From the NCBI RefSeq assembly GCF_000219585.1, contig NC_015731.1, positions 2,728,001 to 2,792,000 of the forward strand: a stretch of 64,000 bases of DNA, read 5' to 3'. This DNA comes from Nitrosomonas sp. Is79A3 (GTDB taxonomy: Bacteria; Pseudomonadota; Gammaproteobacteria; Burkholderiales; Nitrosomonadaceae). Below, piece after piece: positions 9,969 to 19,403 of the stretch (position 1 is the first letter of the stretch; the number at the start of each line of letters is the position of its first letter). Made by a program: the position numbers and the translations under genes. The notes below the pieces were generated by a model. The model was not told the DNA's origin, ran no database searches, and saw nothing but the letters and a program-made list of their open reading frames with translations.

Positions 9969-11513
9969 GTGGATCATCCAGCGATACTGAAAATTATGAC
10001 CATTGCCGACCCGGTATTTTTAACCACCGAAATACGCGAAATTGAACATCAGGCCGCGATGCTGCCGAAACCGCCCCGCCTGATGGAAAAAGCAGGCCTG
10101 GCCGCGGCGCAAATCGTCCGTGACCAATTACACAAGAACCCAAACCATCACATCTTGGTGCTCGCCGGACCGGGCAATAACGGCGGCGATGCCTTTGTTG
10201 TAGCGCGTTATCTGAAAGAATGGGGCAACGCGATCACCGTAGTATTCAGCGGCGACCGCAACTGTGTTCCAGCAGATGCCAAGCAGGCAATTCAAGCCTG
10301 GCTCGCCATTGGCGGCGAAATTTCTGCCGACATCCCCGACGGCGATCAAAACTGGGATGCGGTGATCGACGGGCTGTTTGGCATTGGTCTGGATCAATCC
10401 CAGAACCGGCCAATCGGGGGCACGTACCAGAAATGGGTGGATACCGTCAATCAACTGAATGTGCCCATCGTGGCGCTGGATATTCCATCCGGCCTGGGCA
10501 GCGACGACGGTTGCATTTATGGCACAGCAATCCGCGCCACCACTACCGTGACATTTATTGGACTAAAACCCGGTTTATTCACCAACTTCGGACCCGAATA
10601 TTGCGGCACTGTTCTGCTGCGCAAGCTGGATATTCAACTCAATTCACCACCCGCACCACACACCTGGCTGCTCAATCAAAAACTCGCGCAATCGCTACTG
10701 CCACCACCCCGTTCCGCCAATAGCCATAAAGGTTCTTTCGGCAGCGTTGCAATCCTCGGCGGTTCCATCGGCATGGTCGGCGCAGCGCTGCTGGCAGGAC
10801 GATCAGCCTTGCATCTGGGCACAGGACGGGTCTATTTGGGCTTGCTGGCACAGGCTGCGCCGCCGGTCGATTTCTCGCAACCGGAACTCATGCTGCGCTT
10901 CCCATCTGAGCTGTTCACGTTAAAACCCTTGAATTGTCTGGTGGTCGGCCCCGGTCTCGGCAATGCAGCGGAAGCGTTGTCCTGGCTGGAGAGTGCACTG
11001 AATAGCGAAGTGACGCTGGTGCTCGATGCCGATGCGCTCAACCTGATCGCGCAGCACCCTCACTTGAGCATAAAACTCAGCCAGCGCAACGCTCACACCA
11101 TCTTGACGCCACACCCCGCCGAAGCAGCCCGTCTTTTGAACACCGATACCGCCGCCGTGCAAAGCAACCGCATGAATGCCGCCCATAAAATCGCGCAGCA
11201 ATTCAATTGTTACGTAGTATTGAAAGGCGCTGGCAGCATTTGTTGTTTCCCGGACGGAAAGCGTTACCTGAACACCAGCGGCAATCCCGGACTCAGCACC
11301 GCAGGTACCGGCGATGTGTTAGCGGGAATAATCGGCGCACTGATTGCACAAGGTTTGAATCCGGATCAAGCGCTGTTGCTAGCGGTTTATTTGCATGGTG
11401 CCGCAGCGGATCAGTTGTTACAGCAGAATCGTGGACCGCTGGGAATGGTCGCGTCGGAGATTATTGTTGCTGGACGGTTATTGTTGAATGAGTGGATTTA
11501 TCAGGGGAAATAA
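9969..11513 (+). CDS. nnrD: Bifunctional NAD(P)H-hydrate epimerase / ADP-dependent dehydratase
   Basis: This enzyme repairs damaged NAD(P)H hydrates. The N-terminal YjeF_N epimerase domain (about 10-215) carries [10 protein letters not shown] near 67, and the C-terminal dehydratase domain (about 225-514) carries T-P-H-P-A-E and the [10 protein letters not shown] motif near 440, as in ribokinase-like dehydratases. Length (514 residues) matches the E. coli fusion. The longest frame begins with GTG at 9969; an in-frame ATG at 9996 (MTIADP) is equally possible, and neither has a strong Shine-Dalgarno sequence. It is divergent from purL. Confidence 0.93.
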   Translation: MDHPAILKIMTIADPVFLTTEIREIEHQAAMLPKPPRLMEKAGLAAAQIVRDQLHKNPNHHILVLAGPGNNGGDAFVVARYLKEWGNAITVVFSGDRNCVPADAKQAIQAWLAIGGEISADIPDGDQNWDAVIDGLFGIGLDQSQNRPIGGTYQKWVDTVNQLNVPIVALDIPSGLGSDDGCIYGTAIRATTTVTFIGLKPGLFTNFGPEYCGTVLLRKLDIQLNSPPAPHTWLLNQKLAQSLLPPPRSANSHKGSFGSVAILGGSIGMVGAALLAGRSALHLGTGRVYLGLLAQAAPPVDFSQPELMLRFPSELFTLKPLNCLVVGPGLGNAAEALSWLESALNSEVTLVLDADALNLIAQHPHLSIKLSQRNAHTILTPHPAEAARLLNTDTAAVQSNRMNAAHKIAQQFNCYVVLKGAGSICCFPDGKRYLNTSGNPGLSTAGTGDVLAGIIGALIAQGLNPDQALLLAVYLHGAAADQLLQQNRGPLGMVASEIIVAGRLLLNEWIYQGK

Positions 11514-11563
11514 TGCCGTGTTGCACGGATGGTGAAATAGATACTTAGCAACGTGACTTATCT

Positions 11564-12457
11564 TTAGATTTCATCACTACGCCACAACTGCGCGGCACCC
11601 CGCACACCGGAACTGTCGCCGTGCACGTTTTTCAAAATCGGGGTAATGAACTCATCATTAAAGACATAATGCGCCACCCGCGCACATCCTTCAGAATAGA
11701 GTCTCTCCACATTGGAAAGTCCGCCGCCCAGTATAATGACATCCGGATCAAGGATATTTACCACCAGTGCCATGGCGCGGCCAAAACGATCAAAAAAACG
11801 CTGCAGTGTAGCTTCAGCCAAAGCATCGCCTTGTGCTGCCAGCGCCGCGATATCGCTGGCTAGCAATGCACTATTCCCGCCGTGACGTTGAAAATCAGCG
11901 GCCAATCCAGGACCGGAAATCAGCGTTTCAACACAGCCTTTATGGCCACAGTAACAATCCGGCCCATCCAGCTCCAGGATATTATGGCCCCACTCACCGC
12001 CGAGATGTTGATGGCCTTGATGCAATTGCCCGTTGAATACGACGCCTCCACCCACACCGGTACCCATGATCACGCCGAACACTACACCATAGCCTTTCCC
12101 CGCGCCATCCAGCGCTTCACTCAAAGTAAAGCAATTGGCATCGTTGGCAATGCGTAGCGGCCGATGCAACAGTGTTTGCAAATTCTCAAGCAGTGGCCGC
12201 CCATTCAGGCAGACGGTGTTAGAATTCTTCATGGTGTCCGTTACCGCTGAAATAGCGCCAGGAGTACCGATTCCAACCGAACATTTTTTACCTACTTCGG
12301 CTTCAAGATGCACGACGAGTCGTTCAATTGTGTGCAATATAACCTGATAGCCTTCAGACTGCCGTGTATCCACACGCTTTCTCAGCAACTCATAGCCATC
12401 ACGATCCAGCACCACGCCTTCTATTTTTGTACCACCCAGATCAATACCGATACGCAT
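11564..12457 (-). CDS. ROK-family sugar kinase (fructokinase/glucokinase-like)
   Basis: This 297-residue kinase has the ROK ATP-phosphate motif D-L-G-G-T-K at residues 6-11, the sugar-binding and catalytic R-I-A-N-D-A-N-C segment near 103, the G-T-G-V-G-G-G glycine loop near 131 and the ROK zinc motif with cysteines in D-C-Y-C-G-H-K-G-C-V-E near 167-175. It phosphorylates a hexose with ATP in the cytoplasm. The early DLGGTKIEG and the zinc motif resemble Mak-type fructokinases, but substrate cannot be read from motifs alone. It is a stand-alone gene. Confidence 0.85.
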   Translation of the reverse strand: MRIGIDLGGTKIEGVVLDRDGYELLRKRVDTRQSEGYQVILHTIERLVVHLEAEVGKKCSVGIGTPGAISAVTDTMKNSNTVCLNGRPLLENLQTLLHRPLRIANDANCFTLSEALDGAGKGYGVVFGVIMGTGVGGGVVFNGQLHQGHQHLGGEWGHNILELDGPDCYCGHKGCVETLISGPGLAADFQRHGGNSALLASDIAALAAQGDALAEATLQRFFDRFGRAMALVVNILDPDVIILGGGLSNVERLYSEGCARVAHYVFNDEFITPILKNVHGDSSGVRGAAQLWRSDEI

Positions 12458-12598
12458 TAGTTAATTTCAAAAATGTTTCCCCGTCCTATTTTGCTGGATT
12501 ATTCATTGCGGTGCAAAATTAAGCTGCGGGCAGAAATTACAGAAGTTGCACTTCAAAATTAAATCCGCGTCTTTATTCTGGACAGCAATCCGTGAAAA

Positions 12599-12637
12599 AA
12601 AGAGAGATCAAATTCCAGAATGAATTGATCTCTCTTT
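12599..12637 (-). terminator. Intrinsic terminator of the PEP-CTERM gene
   Basis: A perfect 13-base stem (12599-12611 with 12625-12637; AAAGAGAGATCAA / TTGATCTCTCTTT) has a 13-base loop. Read on the minus strand the stem runs into a run of seven Ts (complement of 12595-12601). It lies 46 bases past the stop of the PEP-CTERM gene. Confidence 0.8.
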
Positions 12638-12682
12638 AAACGTCTCCTCTTTAGCAGATGCTAAGAGGAAAAGCTGGTTTTG

Positions 12683-13366
12683 TTATTTTTTTTGATTACG
12701 TAATGAAAACCCGATTAATCCTAATCCAACCAGCATCATCGCATAGGTTTCTGGTTCTGGAACTGGTGAGGTTACCCAGTTCGAAGGTGTTGGATGCGGA
12801 TCCGTAAGGGAATAAGGATCCACCGAAATAACACCGAAGATTGGTGATGGTTTTGGGCCGCTCGTTGCCTGTGTTCCGGTGAAATCCGTCAGATCTACGC
12901 CCGCACCGGACACATTCCAACTACTGCTCGACCAATCATTATCAAACCTGCTAGCAGTGTTCGATGTAAAAAAGTCGATATTGATGTGCTGATCATCTGT
13001 CTTGTAGCCGCTATCCATATTATTCTGATTGGTCTCGTACGAGAACGTATCAATCGGAGCTCCTGAAAGGAACGTGAATGTCGGGGATGCTGGCCCTTGG
13101 TAGACATAATCAATGCGTTCTATGTGTGAATTTGCACTAAAACCCGTGGAGCCACCCCAATTCGGAGTTAGCAGGAAGTCAACACCGCCTGCTACTTCGG
13201 TCAAAGTGAGTGTGGCGACTATGGGATAAGGTGGGTTTTGCGAGGCTACCGCCGTGGAAGGCAAATCGAACTTGTAAGTTGCAGTATCACCAATGTTAGC
13301 AAAAGCAGGGGCAGCAAGAATACTCATTACAACAGCTGGTAAAATAGCTAATTTTTGAATTTTCAT
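12683..13366 (-). CDS. PEP-CTERM sorting-domain exported protein
   Basis: This 227-residue protein has an N-terminal signal peptide (about 1-23, ending A-F-A) and an unmistakable C-terminal PEP-CTERM anchor: V-P-E-P-E-T-Y-A-M-M near 203, a hydrophobic helix L-V-G-L-G-L-I-G and a basic tail R-N-Q-K-K. Exosortase (EpsH/XrtA-type) removes such tails and helps attach or release the protein during exopolysaccharide export. The body is Thr/Ser/Asn-rich with no recognised enzyme motif. The start is supported by AGAGGAAT 7 bases upstream. No exosortase gene lies in this window. Confidence 0.85.
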   Translation of the reverse strand: MKIQKLAILPAVVMSILAAPAFANIGDTATYKFDLPSTAVASQNPPYPIVATLTLTEVAGGVDFLLTPNWGGSTGFSANSHIERIDYVYQGPASPTFTFLSGAPIDTFSYETNQNNMDSGYKTDDQHINIDFFTSNTASRFDNDWSSSSWNVSGAGVDLTDFTGTQATSGPKPSPIFGVISVDPYSLTDPHPTPSNWVTSPVPEPETYAMMLVGLGLIGFSLRNQKK

Positions 13367-13753
13367 TATAAATTCCTCTGATATTATTTTATGTTTTAAG
13401 GGGGAGGCCGAACATCAACCCCAAATCTAAATTAAAGAACCATCCGCTTCTATTCTTTATCGATGCAAAGAACTCAGCGATTTGATATTAATCCATAGGT
13501 TAGTTCAATACTATAGTCAATCAATCCTTTATCTCTTGTACATTTGTCCTAAATGAATACTGTATTTCCATCAGCAATGCAGGAAATCGTGAAAGTTTCC
13601 GGTTTCATGCTGAAACTCCTTCTGCAATCGAGGTATGGCCGATAGAAAAATCGCGCATTGCATTTGTGGTCGAAAGTACATGCCGGATACTGCCGATAAA
13701 AGCCACGGCAAGCAATCAAACCAAGATACGTTGGATGATTGTCGATGAAGATT

Positions 13754-13897
13754 TTAACAGGCGTTGAAAAACGTTTTAGAGACCAGCCGATGCAAGGCAA
13801 AAATGGGCGAAACTCAGTTTATTCTAACAAATGAGCATTTTGGGCCTTTTTTTAACACTGCAGCGGCAATGCAGATAGTTTTTCAACGATCTGTTAA
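13754..13897. repeat. MITE-like element with 19-20 bp terminal inverted repeats
   Basis: The left arm 13754-13772 (TTAACAGGCGTTGAAAAAC) matches the complement of 13878-13897 (TTAACAGATCGTTGAAAAAC) at 18 positions with one gap. The 105-base interior encodes nothing convincing. Size, arms and position in a 570-base gap resemble a miniature inverted-repeat transposable element. The rest of the gap (13367-13938) shows only the PEP-CTERM promoter region and no supported gene. Confidence 0.6.
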
Positions 13898-13938
13898 AGC
13901 AATTGATTACCTTAATAATGCACCAGAGCAGATCAAGT

Positions 13939-14568
13939 TTATTGCAAATATTTCAAGAACCAATTGGCTGCATACTGTGCAGCCTGTTCCAATGTACCCG
14001 CTTCTTCAAATAAATGCGTTGCTCCGGGTACGAGCACTAATTCTTTCTTGCATTTCATCAAAGCAAAAGCTTGTTTGTTCAGCTCGATCACACCGTAATC
14101 CGCACTGCCTACGATAAGCAGCGCCGGTGCAGTTACCTGGCTTAGCGCGATTTCTCCAGCCAGATCAGGGCGTCCGCCGCGTGAAACCACGGCAGCAATA
14201 GCGTTTCCCATTTCTGCCGCGGCCTGTAATGCAGCGGCGGCGCCGGTACTGGCACCAAAATAACCAATGTGCAAAGCCTTTGTTTCCGGCTTAGCCTGCA
14301 GCCAAGCTGTAGCATCAAGCAGGCGGCGCGTCAGCAGGTCGATATCGAAACGCATCGCATAATCTTGATCTTCTGCACGCGTCAGCAGATCGAATAGCAG
14401 CGTGCCGATGCCTTGTTGCTGCAGCACATTGGCAACAAAAGTATTACGAGGACTGAAACGGCTGCTGCCGCTGCCGTGGGCAAACAGTACGACACCCGAT
14501 GAAGCAGACGGCAATATAAGTTCGCCACTGAGTTCAACGGAACCGGCTGGAATTTTTACGGCATTCAT
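13939..14568 (-). CDS. Dienelactone-hydrolase-like alpha/beta hydrolase
   Basis: This 209-residue serine hydrolase has a nucleophile elbow G-A-S-T-G near residue 106, an acid in G-S-A-D-Y near 162 and a late histidine in G-A-T-H-L-F near 188, the usual catalytic triad order. An early F-A-H-G-S-G-S-S oxyanion segment is also present. The start at 14568 is chosen because its ATG overlaps the stop of the radical SAM gene as ATGA; the longer open frame just runs into that gene. Translational coupling places it fourth in an operon with the AmmeMemoRadiSam genes. The substrate is unknown. Confidence 0.75.
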   Translation of the reverse strand: MNAVKIPAGSVELSGELILPSASSGVVLFAHGSGSSRFSPRNTFVANVLQQQGIGTLLFDLLTRAEDQDYAMRFDIDLLTRRLLDATAWLQAKPETKALHIGYFGASTGAAAALQAAAEMGNAIAAVVSRGGRPDLAGEIALSQVTAPALLIVGSADYGVIELNKQAFALMKCKKELVLVPGATHLFEEAGTLEQAAQYAANWFLKYLQ

Positions 14569-15662
14569 ACTGTCGCTCCGATCCTGACTGGGATTCGTTG
14601 TCTGCCAAATTGGCTGGTAAATTGACCGTAACGGCCCGCAATCACAGTATTGCAATTTTCACAACGCCCATCCGGAGTCAGGTGATATTGTTTGATTTCG
14701 TACCAGTCGCGCACGATGACAGCTTTTCCGCATGCCGGACAGTACGTCGTATCGCCCTCAAGGTTATGCACATTGCCGGTGTATACATACTGCAACCCGG
14801 CTTCCAGCGCAATCTTACGTGCCTGAATCAATGTTTCAGCCGGTGTAGACGGTATATCATTCAGTTTGTAATCCGGATGGAAGGCACTGAAATGCAGCGG
14901 CACATCGGTACCCAGTTCTTTCACTATCCACTCGCTCATCGCGCTGATTTCCTGACTCGAGTCATTCAGACCTGGAATCAATAAAGTAGTCAACTCAAGC
15001 CATACATCGGTTTCGTGCTTGAGATACCTCAATGTCTCCAGCACAGGCTGCAGGTGCGATCCAGTTTGCTTAACATAAAACTCATCGGTAAATGCCTTGA
15101 GATCAACATTGGCGGCGTCCATCTTGGCAAAAAAATCACGCCGCGGTTGCGCATGAATATAACCCGCTGTAACGGCCACAGTCTTGATGTCTCTGGCATG
15201 ACAGGCATCCGCCACGTCCATCGCATACTCGGCAAAAATTACCGGATCGTTGTAAGTGAACGCAACACTCTTACAGCCATGTTTTTCCGCGTAGCGCGCA
15301 ATCGCTTCGGGACTGGCTTGATCCAGCAGCTTGTCAAAGCTGCGCGATTTGGAAATATCCCAGTTCTGGCAAAATTTGCAGGCAAGGTTACAACCCGCAG
15401 TGCCGAATGACAAAACACTACTGCCGGGATAAAACTGGTTTAATGGCTTTTTCTCGATGGGATCGACACAAAAACCGGATGAGCGCCCGTAAGTCGTCAA
15501 TACCATCGCATCGCCGGCACGACCCCGGACGAAACAGGCACCACGCTGCCCTTCGTGCAATTTGCAATCGCGCGGACACAAATCACATTGGATCCGGCCA
15601 TCGGCAAGCTGATGCCAATATTTTGTTGGATATCGCTCAGCGGCACTAATCGGCTCATCCAT
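14565..15662 (-). CDS. amrS: AmmeMemoRadiSam system radical SAM enzyme
   Basis: This 365-residue radical SAM protein binds a 4Fe-4S cluster through C-N-L-A-C-K-F-C near residue 81-88 and also has cysteine-rich segments at both ends (C-D-L-C-P-R-D-C near 26; Y-C-P-A-C-G-K near 306 and C-E-N-C near 336). It belongs to the conserved trio of radical SAM, AMMECR1-like and Memo-like proteins whose substrate is still unsettled. The start at 15662 (MDEPIS) is set by AAGGAG 7 bases upstream; the upstream ATGs are too close to it. It overlaps the AMMECR1 gene by 8 bases and the downstream hydrolase by 4. Confidence 0.9.
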   Translation of the reverse strand: MDEPISAAERYPTKYWHQLADGRIQCDLCPRDCKLHEGQRGACFVRGRAGDAMVLTTYGRSSGFCVDPIEKKPLNQFYPGSSVLSFGTAGCNLACKFCQNWDISKSRSFDKLLDQASPEAIARYAEKHGCKSVAFTYNDPVIFAEYAMDVADACHARDIKTVAVTAGYIHAQPRRDFFAKMDAANVDLKAFTDEFYVKQTGSHLQPVLETLRYLKHETDVWLELTTLLIPGLNDSSQEISAMSEWIVKELGTDVPLHFSAFHPDYKLNDIPSTPAETLIQARKIALEAGLQYVYTGNVHNLEGDTTYCPACGKAVIVRDWYEIKQYHLTPDGRCENCNTVIAGRYGQFTSQFGRQRIPVRIGATV

Positions 15663-16248
15663 TGACATACTCCTTAGAATAATCAGACTCACACCATTTA
15701 CTCACGGTATAGCGGGATAACTTGACATCTTCAGCCCAGAAATCCTCAGATAATCTGGCCTTGGACTTTAACCGGGCAAGAAATTGCTGCGGTTGCGGAA
15801 AACTTTCCCATACCTGGGGTAAGAATGTGCTGCGATATGGCCCATATTCGAACACAATCCCGTCGATATCCGGGCGCAATTGCGCCAGCACATCGGCTTC
15901 GCTGCTAAAATCAAACGGCTGCAATTCGGAAAGCAATGACACTTCGACGCTGACTGTCTCCAATTCATCAGCCGCCAATGGTGAAAAACGGGGATCGTAC
16001 AATGCGGCCGATACCGCATTATTGCTCACATCCTCAATCAATGGGTCACAAGCTTGCAGCGAACCGATACAACCCCGCAATTCACCCCACTGCGTCAAAG
16101 TGACAAACGTTGCTCCCGGCTCGGATAGCCATGGCATATTTTCATTAACCTCTGCTGTAGATGCACTGCGCACGCGCAAAGCACGGGAAATAGCCGTACG
16201 TGCAATTTGCAACAAAACTTTTCCTTGCTCATTTTTTTCATGTGACAT
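15655..16248 (-). CDS. amrA: AmmeMemoRadiSam system protein A (AMMECR1 domain)
   Basis: This 197-residue cytoplasmic protein is an AMMECR1 domain throughout. The family signature L-R-G-C-I-G-S-L with its conserved cysteine is near residue 74, and D-P-R-F-S-P-L near 106 is also typical. The molecular function is unknown even in human AMMECR1. The start MSHEKN at 16248 is preferred because GGGAG lies 6 bases upstream; a more distal ATG at 16263 has no such site. It is the middle gene of a tightly packed minus-strand operon amrB-amrA-amrS-hydrolase. Confidence 0.9.
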   Translation of the reverse strand: MSHEKNEQGKVLLQIARTAISRALRVRSASTAEVNENMPWLSEPGATFVTLTQWGELRGCIGSLQACDPLIEDVSNNAVSAALYDPRFSPLAADELETVSVEVSLLSELQPFDFSSEADVLAQLRPDIDGIVFEYGPYRSTFLPQVWESFPQPQQFLARLKSKARLSEDFWAEDVKLSRYTVSKWCESDYSKEYVNG

Positions 16249-16262
16249 ATGCCTATCTCCCA

Positions 16263-17045
16263 TTAGTTAAATGCAATCGCCGCATAACCGACCACTTGAT
16301 CGCGCGAACCTGCGGTATCTCCGGAGTTTCTCAGATCCAGCAAATATGGTGTCAGATGATGCTGTTGAGCGGCAATGATCAAGCCGTTAATGGCTGTACT
16401 CCCGCACGCCTGATCATGGTCAATCGGCTGCCGTAACTGCACTATGGACTGAACCGTTTTACTGTCTACACGCTGTGCCGTCGCATACGGCAAATAGTGC
16501 GAAAGATCCGAACTGATCACAATCAATGTCTCTTCACCGCCCCACAACTGCTCCAGCACTTCAGCCACTGCTTCTGCCGATGTCATGCCGACCGCCAGCG
16601 GCAGCAAGGTAAAATCGCTCAAAACCTTTTGCAGGAATGGCAATTGCACTTCCAGGGAGTGTTCCAGCACGTGCGCTTCCTTACTGACGGTCACTTGGGG
16701 TAAATGGGCAATCGCGTTGACTAAATCCGTATCTAGTTTCACTCTGCCCAGGGGCGTGTCAAAAACATCCACTCCCGGCAAAGCCAGACCCTGCACTGCG
16801 ACACGATGCGCAGGGCCGAGCAATACGACGCGCCGGATTGCTGCTGCAACAGAATATATGCTGGCATACGCTGTCGCAGCGATTGCACCGGAATACACAT
16901 ACCCCGCATGTGGAACAATCAATGCTTTGGGTTTGGTATCATGAAATTCCGCCATTGCAAGCAAGTGCTGAACATCCTGTTCAAGCTGCCATGCATCAGC
17001 GGGATAAAACAAGCCTGCCACGGCAGGCGAACGAATCGTAGTCAT
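16263..17045 (-). CDS. amrB: AmmeMemoRadiSam system protein B (Memo-like)
   Basis: This 260-residue protein matches the Memo family, which shares its fold with extradiol dioxygenases. Conserved segments are R-S-P-A-V-A-G-L-F-Y-P near the start, V-P-H-A-G-Y-V-Y-S-G near residue 43 with a candidate metal-binding histidine, E-H-S-L-E-V-Q-L-P-F near 126 and S-S-D-L-S-H-Y near 175. The start at 17045 has GGAG 11 bases upstream, although a longer frame reaches 17090. It is the first gene of the operon, with 14 bases to the amrA start. Confidence 0.9.
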   Translation of the reverse strand: MTTIRSPAVAGLFYPADAWQLEQDVQHLLAMAEFHDTKPKALIVPHAGYVYSGAIAATAYASIYSVAAAIRRVVLLGPAHRVAVQGLALPGVDVFDTPLGRVKLDTDLVNAIAHLPQVTVSKEAHVLEHSLEVQLPFLQKVLSDFTLLPLAVGMTSAEAVAEVLEQLWGGEETLIVISSDLSHYLPYATAQRVDSKTVQSIVQLRQPIDHDQACGSTAINGLIIAAQQHHLTPYLLDLRNSGDTAGSRDQVVGYAAIAFN

Positions 17046-17157
17046 AGTTCTTTCTTCTCCAGTTGTCTTATTAATATAGGCATAAGACACAAAATCAAGA
17101 AAAAGATTGCAACTGTCCGGTTAACTCACACTCAACGTTCCTATTGAATTCTATTTA

Positions 17158-17895
17158 CTATTCCGGAATCTTAATTGCATTGCTTTGATGACGTAGCCAT
17201 AACCCATAGCGAACCAACGCTGCTTCAAAATCGGGAAAGTTTAACAAGAACATACCCGACTTTTCCCATAGATCCTGCAGACGGATCAACGCCGACTGAT
17301 CATCATTATGACAATCTTGTGGAAGAAATCCCAGCGCATGAGCTGCTTGAAAAGCCAATTGCGCAAGCGGCGGCATTGCCTTATGCCAGCGGCCGCGCAA
17401 TTCTCGCAAAAAAATCTGTTCCGTCACCGGGCCTATCCCTTTGCCAAGGTTCATGATACGTTGCGTGAGATCATCCGAATCCAAAGCGGCGGCGTGCAGA
17501 TGGTTTAGATTCCCTGCATAACGATCCAGCAAGGTTTGACTGACTGTAAGCATTTTGGTCGCTGTTTTGTGATCATAGCGTGCATAACCGCCTTCATCGA
17601 GTAGATTCACCAATCCATCCCAACCCGTGCGGACAATACTTTCCGGTGTCAAAAGTCCGTTACGCTCAAGTACCCGCCACGTATGCGTGGCGATCTTTTC
17701 TGAAATAGGCGCGCCATATAATAGGGCAGCAAGCAACCACTTGTAAATTTCCGCCGCATCCAGGTCACTCAGTTGAATACCCAATTGCGTGGAATAGCGC
17801 CCGCCGAATTCAGACACCAATGTTGGCGCATCCAGCGGTTTTCCCTGCTGCTTAGAGGATGCATAAAATGTTTTTGTATCGGTTACATCACGCAT
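17158..17895 (-). CDS. HhH-GPD-like DNA glycosylase-related protein
   Basis: This 245-residue, mostly helical protein has a helix-hairpin-helix signature G-K-G-I-G-P-V-T-E-Q-I-F near residue 150 and upstream helices typical of endonuclease III-like base-excision enzymes. It lacks the C-terminal four-cysteine iron-sulfur loop, and I could not identify the usual Lys/Asp catalytic pair after the hairpin. It may therefore be a diverged or non-catalytic family member. It has its own promoter region upstream of 17895 and does not overlap its neighbours. Confidence 0.55.
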   Translation of the reverse strand: MRDVTDTKTFYASSKQQGKPLDAPTLVSEFGGRYSTQLGIQLSDLDAAEIYKWLLAALLYGAPISEKIATHTWRVLERNGLLTPESIVRTGWDGLVNLLDEGGYARYDHKTATKMLTVSQTLLDRYAGNLNHLHAAALDSDDLTQRIMNLGKGIGPVTEQIFLRELRGRWHKAMPPLAQLAFQAAHALGFLPQDCHNDDQSALIRLQDLWEKSGMFLLNFPDFEAALVRYGLWLRHQSNAIKIPE

Positions 17896-17943
17896 TGATC
17901 ATTTTGCAGCTGGGCCGAATAGATTTGAAGGCAATACTCCCTG

Positions 17944-19182
17944 TTACCACCCATCCCGGTAAGTATTCAATAGATTGGTTGCATTATTAGTAAACCGGGT
18001 AATACTGTGACGGTCAATTCTTAGATCTTCCAGATCGGCTGAATGGCCCGGCATGATTTCTTTTAAATCAAAATCAAATTGAATAAGCGGTGTTACATGA
18101 TGAGAATCTAAATAAAACTTTCCGGTATTATCGGTATTAGAAACCGGATCATGAACATCGGCAATCACATAAATTAATTCTTGAATCTCTTCGTTTGGTA
18201 ACGTAATAGTGTAAGTATCAAAGAAATGATCCGGAACAGGCGAAGAATTAAATGCAAATGTTTCCAATCCCAGAACTGCACCAATCGCTTGTGCCAATCC
18301 GCCGCCTAAAGAATGCCCCGCGACAGTAATTTTAACGCCAGGATGCCGGCCGACCACATCTTGAGCAAATCTAAACGCATCTTTAAATTGATCACTGACT
18401 GTACCAATCCCTATGGCGGCATCTGCTATCGCATCACTGGCAGTATCTTCCAATTCCTTAAATGAGCAAGGAAAATCACAAGTTTCAGTGCCACGAAATA
18501 CCAGTGCTAATTCATTGGTATCGCGGTTTCTATAGACACCGGCATCCATTCCGGAACTTTTTCCATTGGATTCTATTAACTGCCAAGCATCAACCGCAAC
18601 ATTATCAAAATCATATATCGCATCAGCAAGTTTTGCATAGGGAATAGACCGCCCCAGCAAATCAACCGCACGCCTCTCATCGGGAAGTAGCATGCCATAA
18701 GGTTTCCAAGTCGTATTGGGAAAATATCCAGGATTGTTGTATAGGGCAACGGTTTTCAGTTCAAACACCGAGACCGGATCATCAGTATCCATATCGGTAT
18801 CCGTCACCCAAGCTAAGCTGACGGTGTAGCGCTCAGTACCATAAAGCTGCGGAACATCGATCTTGGGTAAAGTCAGCACGCCATTGAGAAATGAGAAGGC
18901 AGGACTATTCTCCTCAGAAGCATCGTCAAACTCCACAGTTAACAATTTAAACCGGTTCGGATTATCCACTCCTAGCCATTGCAATGATGCTTTGTATAGC
19001 TGATCACCCGATGAATCGGTCACGATGATTTTTTGCAAACAGACAAGACTGTTTGCTTCCAGAAAAGTGGCCGGTGCGGTCAAATCCGTACACTCATCCG
19101 GCAATGCCTGCGTCATTTGCGCAGTAACCATCAGAACGGAAAAACTGATTATTCTGATTAAATACGAATTCCAGCTTTTCAT
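17944..19182 (-). CDS. Secreted class 3 lipase-like alpha/beta hydrolase
   Basis: This 412-residue protein begins with a signal peptide (about 8-26, ending Q-A-L). The lipase nucleophile elbow V-A-G-H-S-L-G-G is near residue 290, preceded by the F-R-G-T-E-T oxyanion segment near 232, as in class 3 (fungal-type) lipases. The first 150 residues are a beta-rich domain of unknown role. A later aspartate (VIADVHDP) and histidines (SHHVTP) could complete the triad. An extracellular or periplasmic esterase is inferred; the natural substrate is unknown. Confidence 0.75.
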   Translation of the reverse strand: MKSWNSYLIRIISFSVLMVTAQMTQALPDECTDLTAPATFLEANSLVCLQKIIVTDSSGDQLYKASLQWLGVDNPNRFKLLTVEFDDASEENSPAFSFLNGVLTLPKIDVPQLYGTERYTVSLAWVTDTDMDTDDPVSVFELKTVALYNNPGYFPNTTWKPYGMLLPDERRAVDLLGRSIPYAKLADAIYDFDNVAVDAWQLIESNGKSSGMDAGVYRNRDTNELALVFRGTETCDFPCSFKELEDTASDAIADAAIGIGTVSDQFKDAFRFAQDVVGRHPGVKITVAGHSLGGGLAQAIGAVLGLETFAFNSSPVPDHFFDTYTITLPNEEIQELIYVIADVHDPVSNTDNTGKFYLDSHHVTPLIQFDFDLKEIMPGHSADLEDLRIDRHSITRFTNNATNLLNTYRDGW

Positions 19183-19283
19183 AAGTCGCTTTATTAAGTG
19201 GTTTGATCAAGTCATCGCAGTTTAATCGCAATCAAAACCTATGTGAATACATTACCAAATTTTATTGCGAGACTAAATTAAGA

Positions 19284-19387
19284 AGCTCTGATTAAGTCCT
19301 TCGACAGGCTCAGGACGAACGGTAATATATTGATTACGTTCGTGGTTATCTTGTCGAACTATGAATGTAATCAACTTAATCAGAGCT
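19284..19387. repeat. 104-bp inverted-repeat element with 14-bp perfect termini
   Basis: AGCTCTGATTAAGT at 19284-19297 is exactly complementary to 19374-19387. Inside, an arm with TTCGACAGGCTCAGG followed by ACGAACGGTAAT pairs imperfectly with a second arm ending in CTTGTCGAA near 19358. The inner arm is shared with the repeat at about 5.85 kb. It is non-coding and most likely a mobile palindromic repeat. Confidence 0.65.
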
Positions 19388-19403
19388 CCCTTAAACTGCC
19401 TCG

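Noticed and set aside
13549..13800. Open frame of 83 codons on the minus strand in the gap before the hydrolase gene
   Set aside because: It has no ribosome site, unusual composition and overlaps the MITE-like repeat; no family was recognised.
14569..14655. N-terminal extension of the alpha/beta hydrolase
   Set aside because: It lies wholly inside the radical SAM coding region; the coupled ATGA start explains the gene better.
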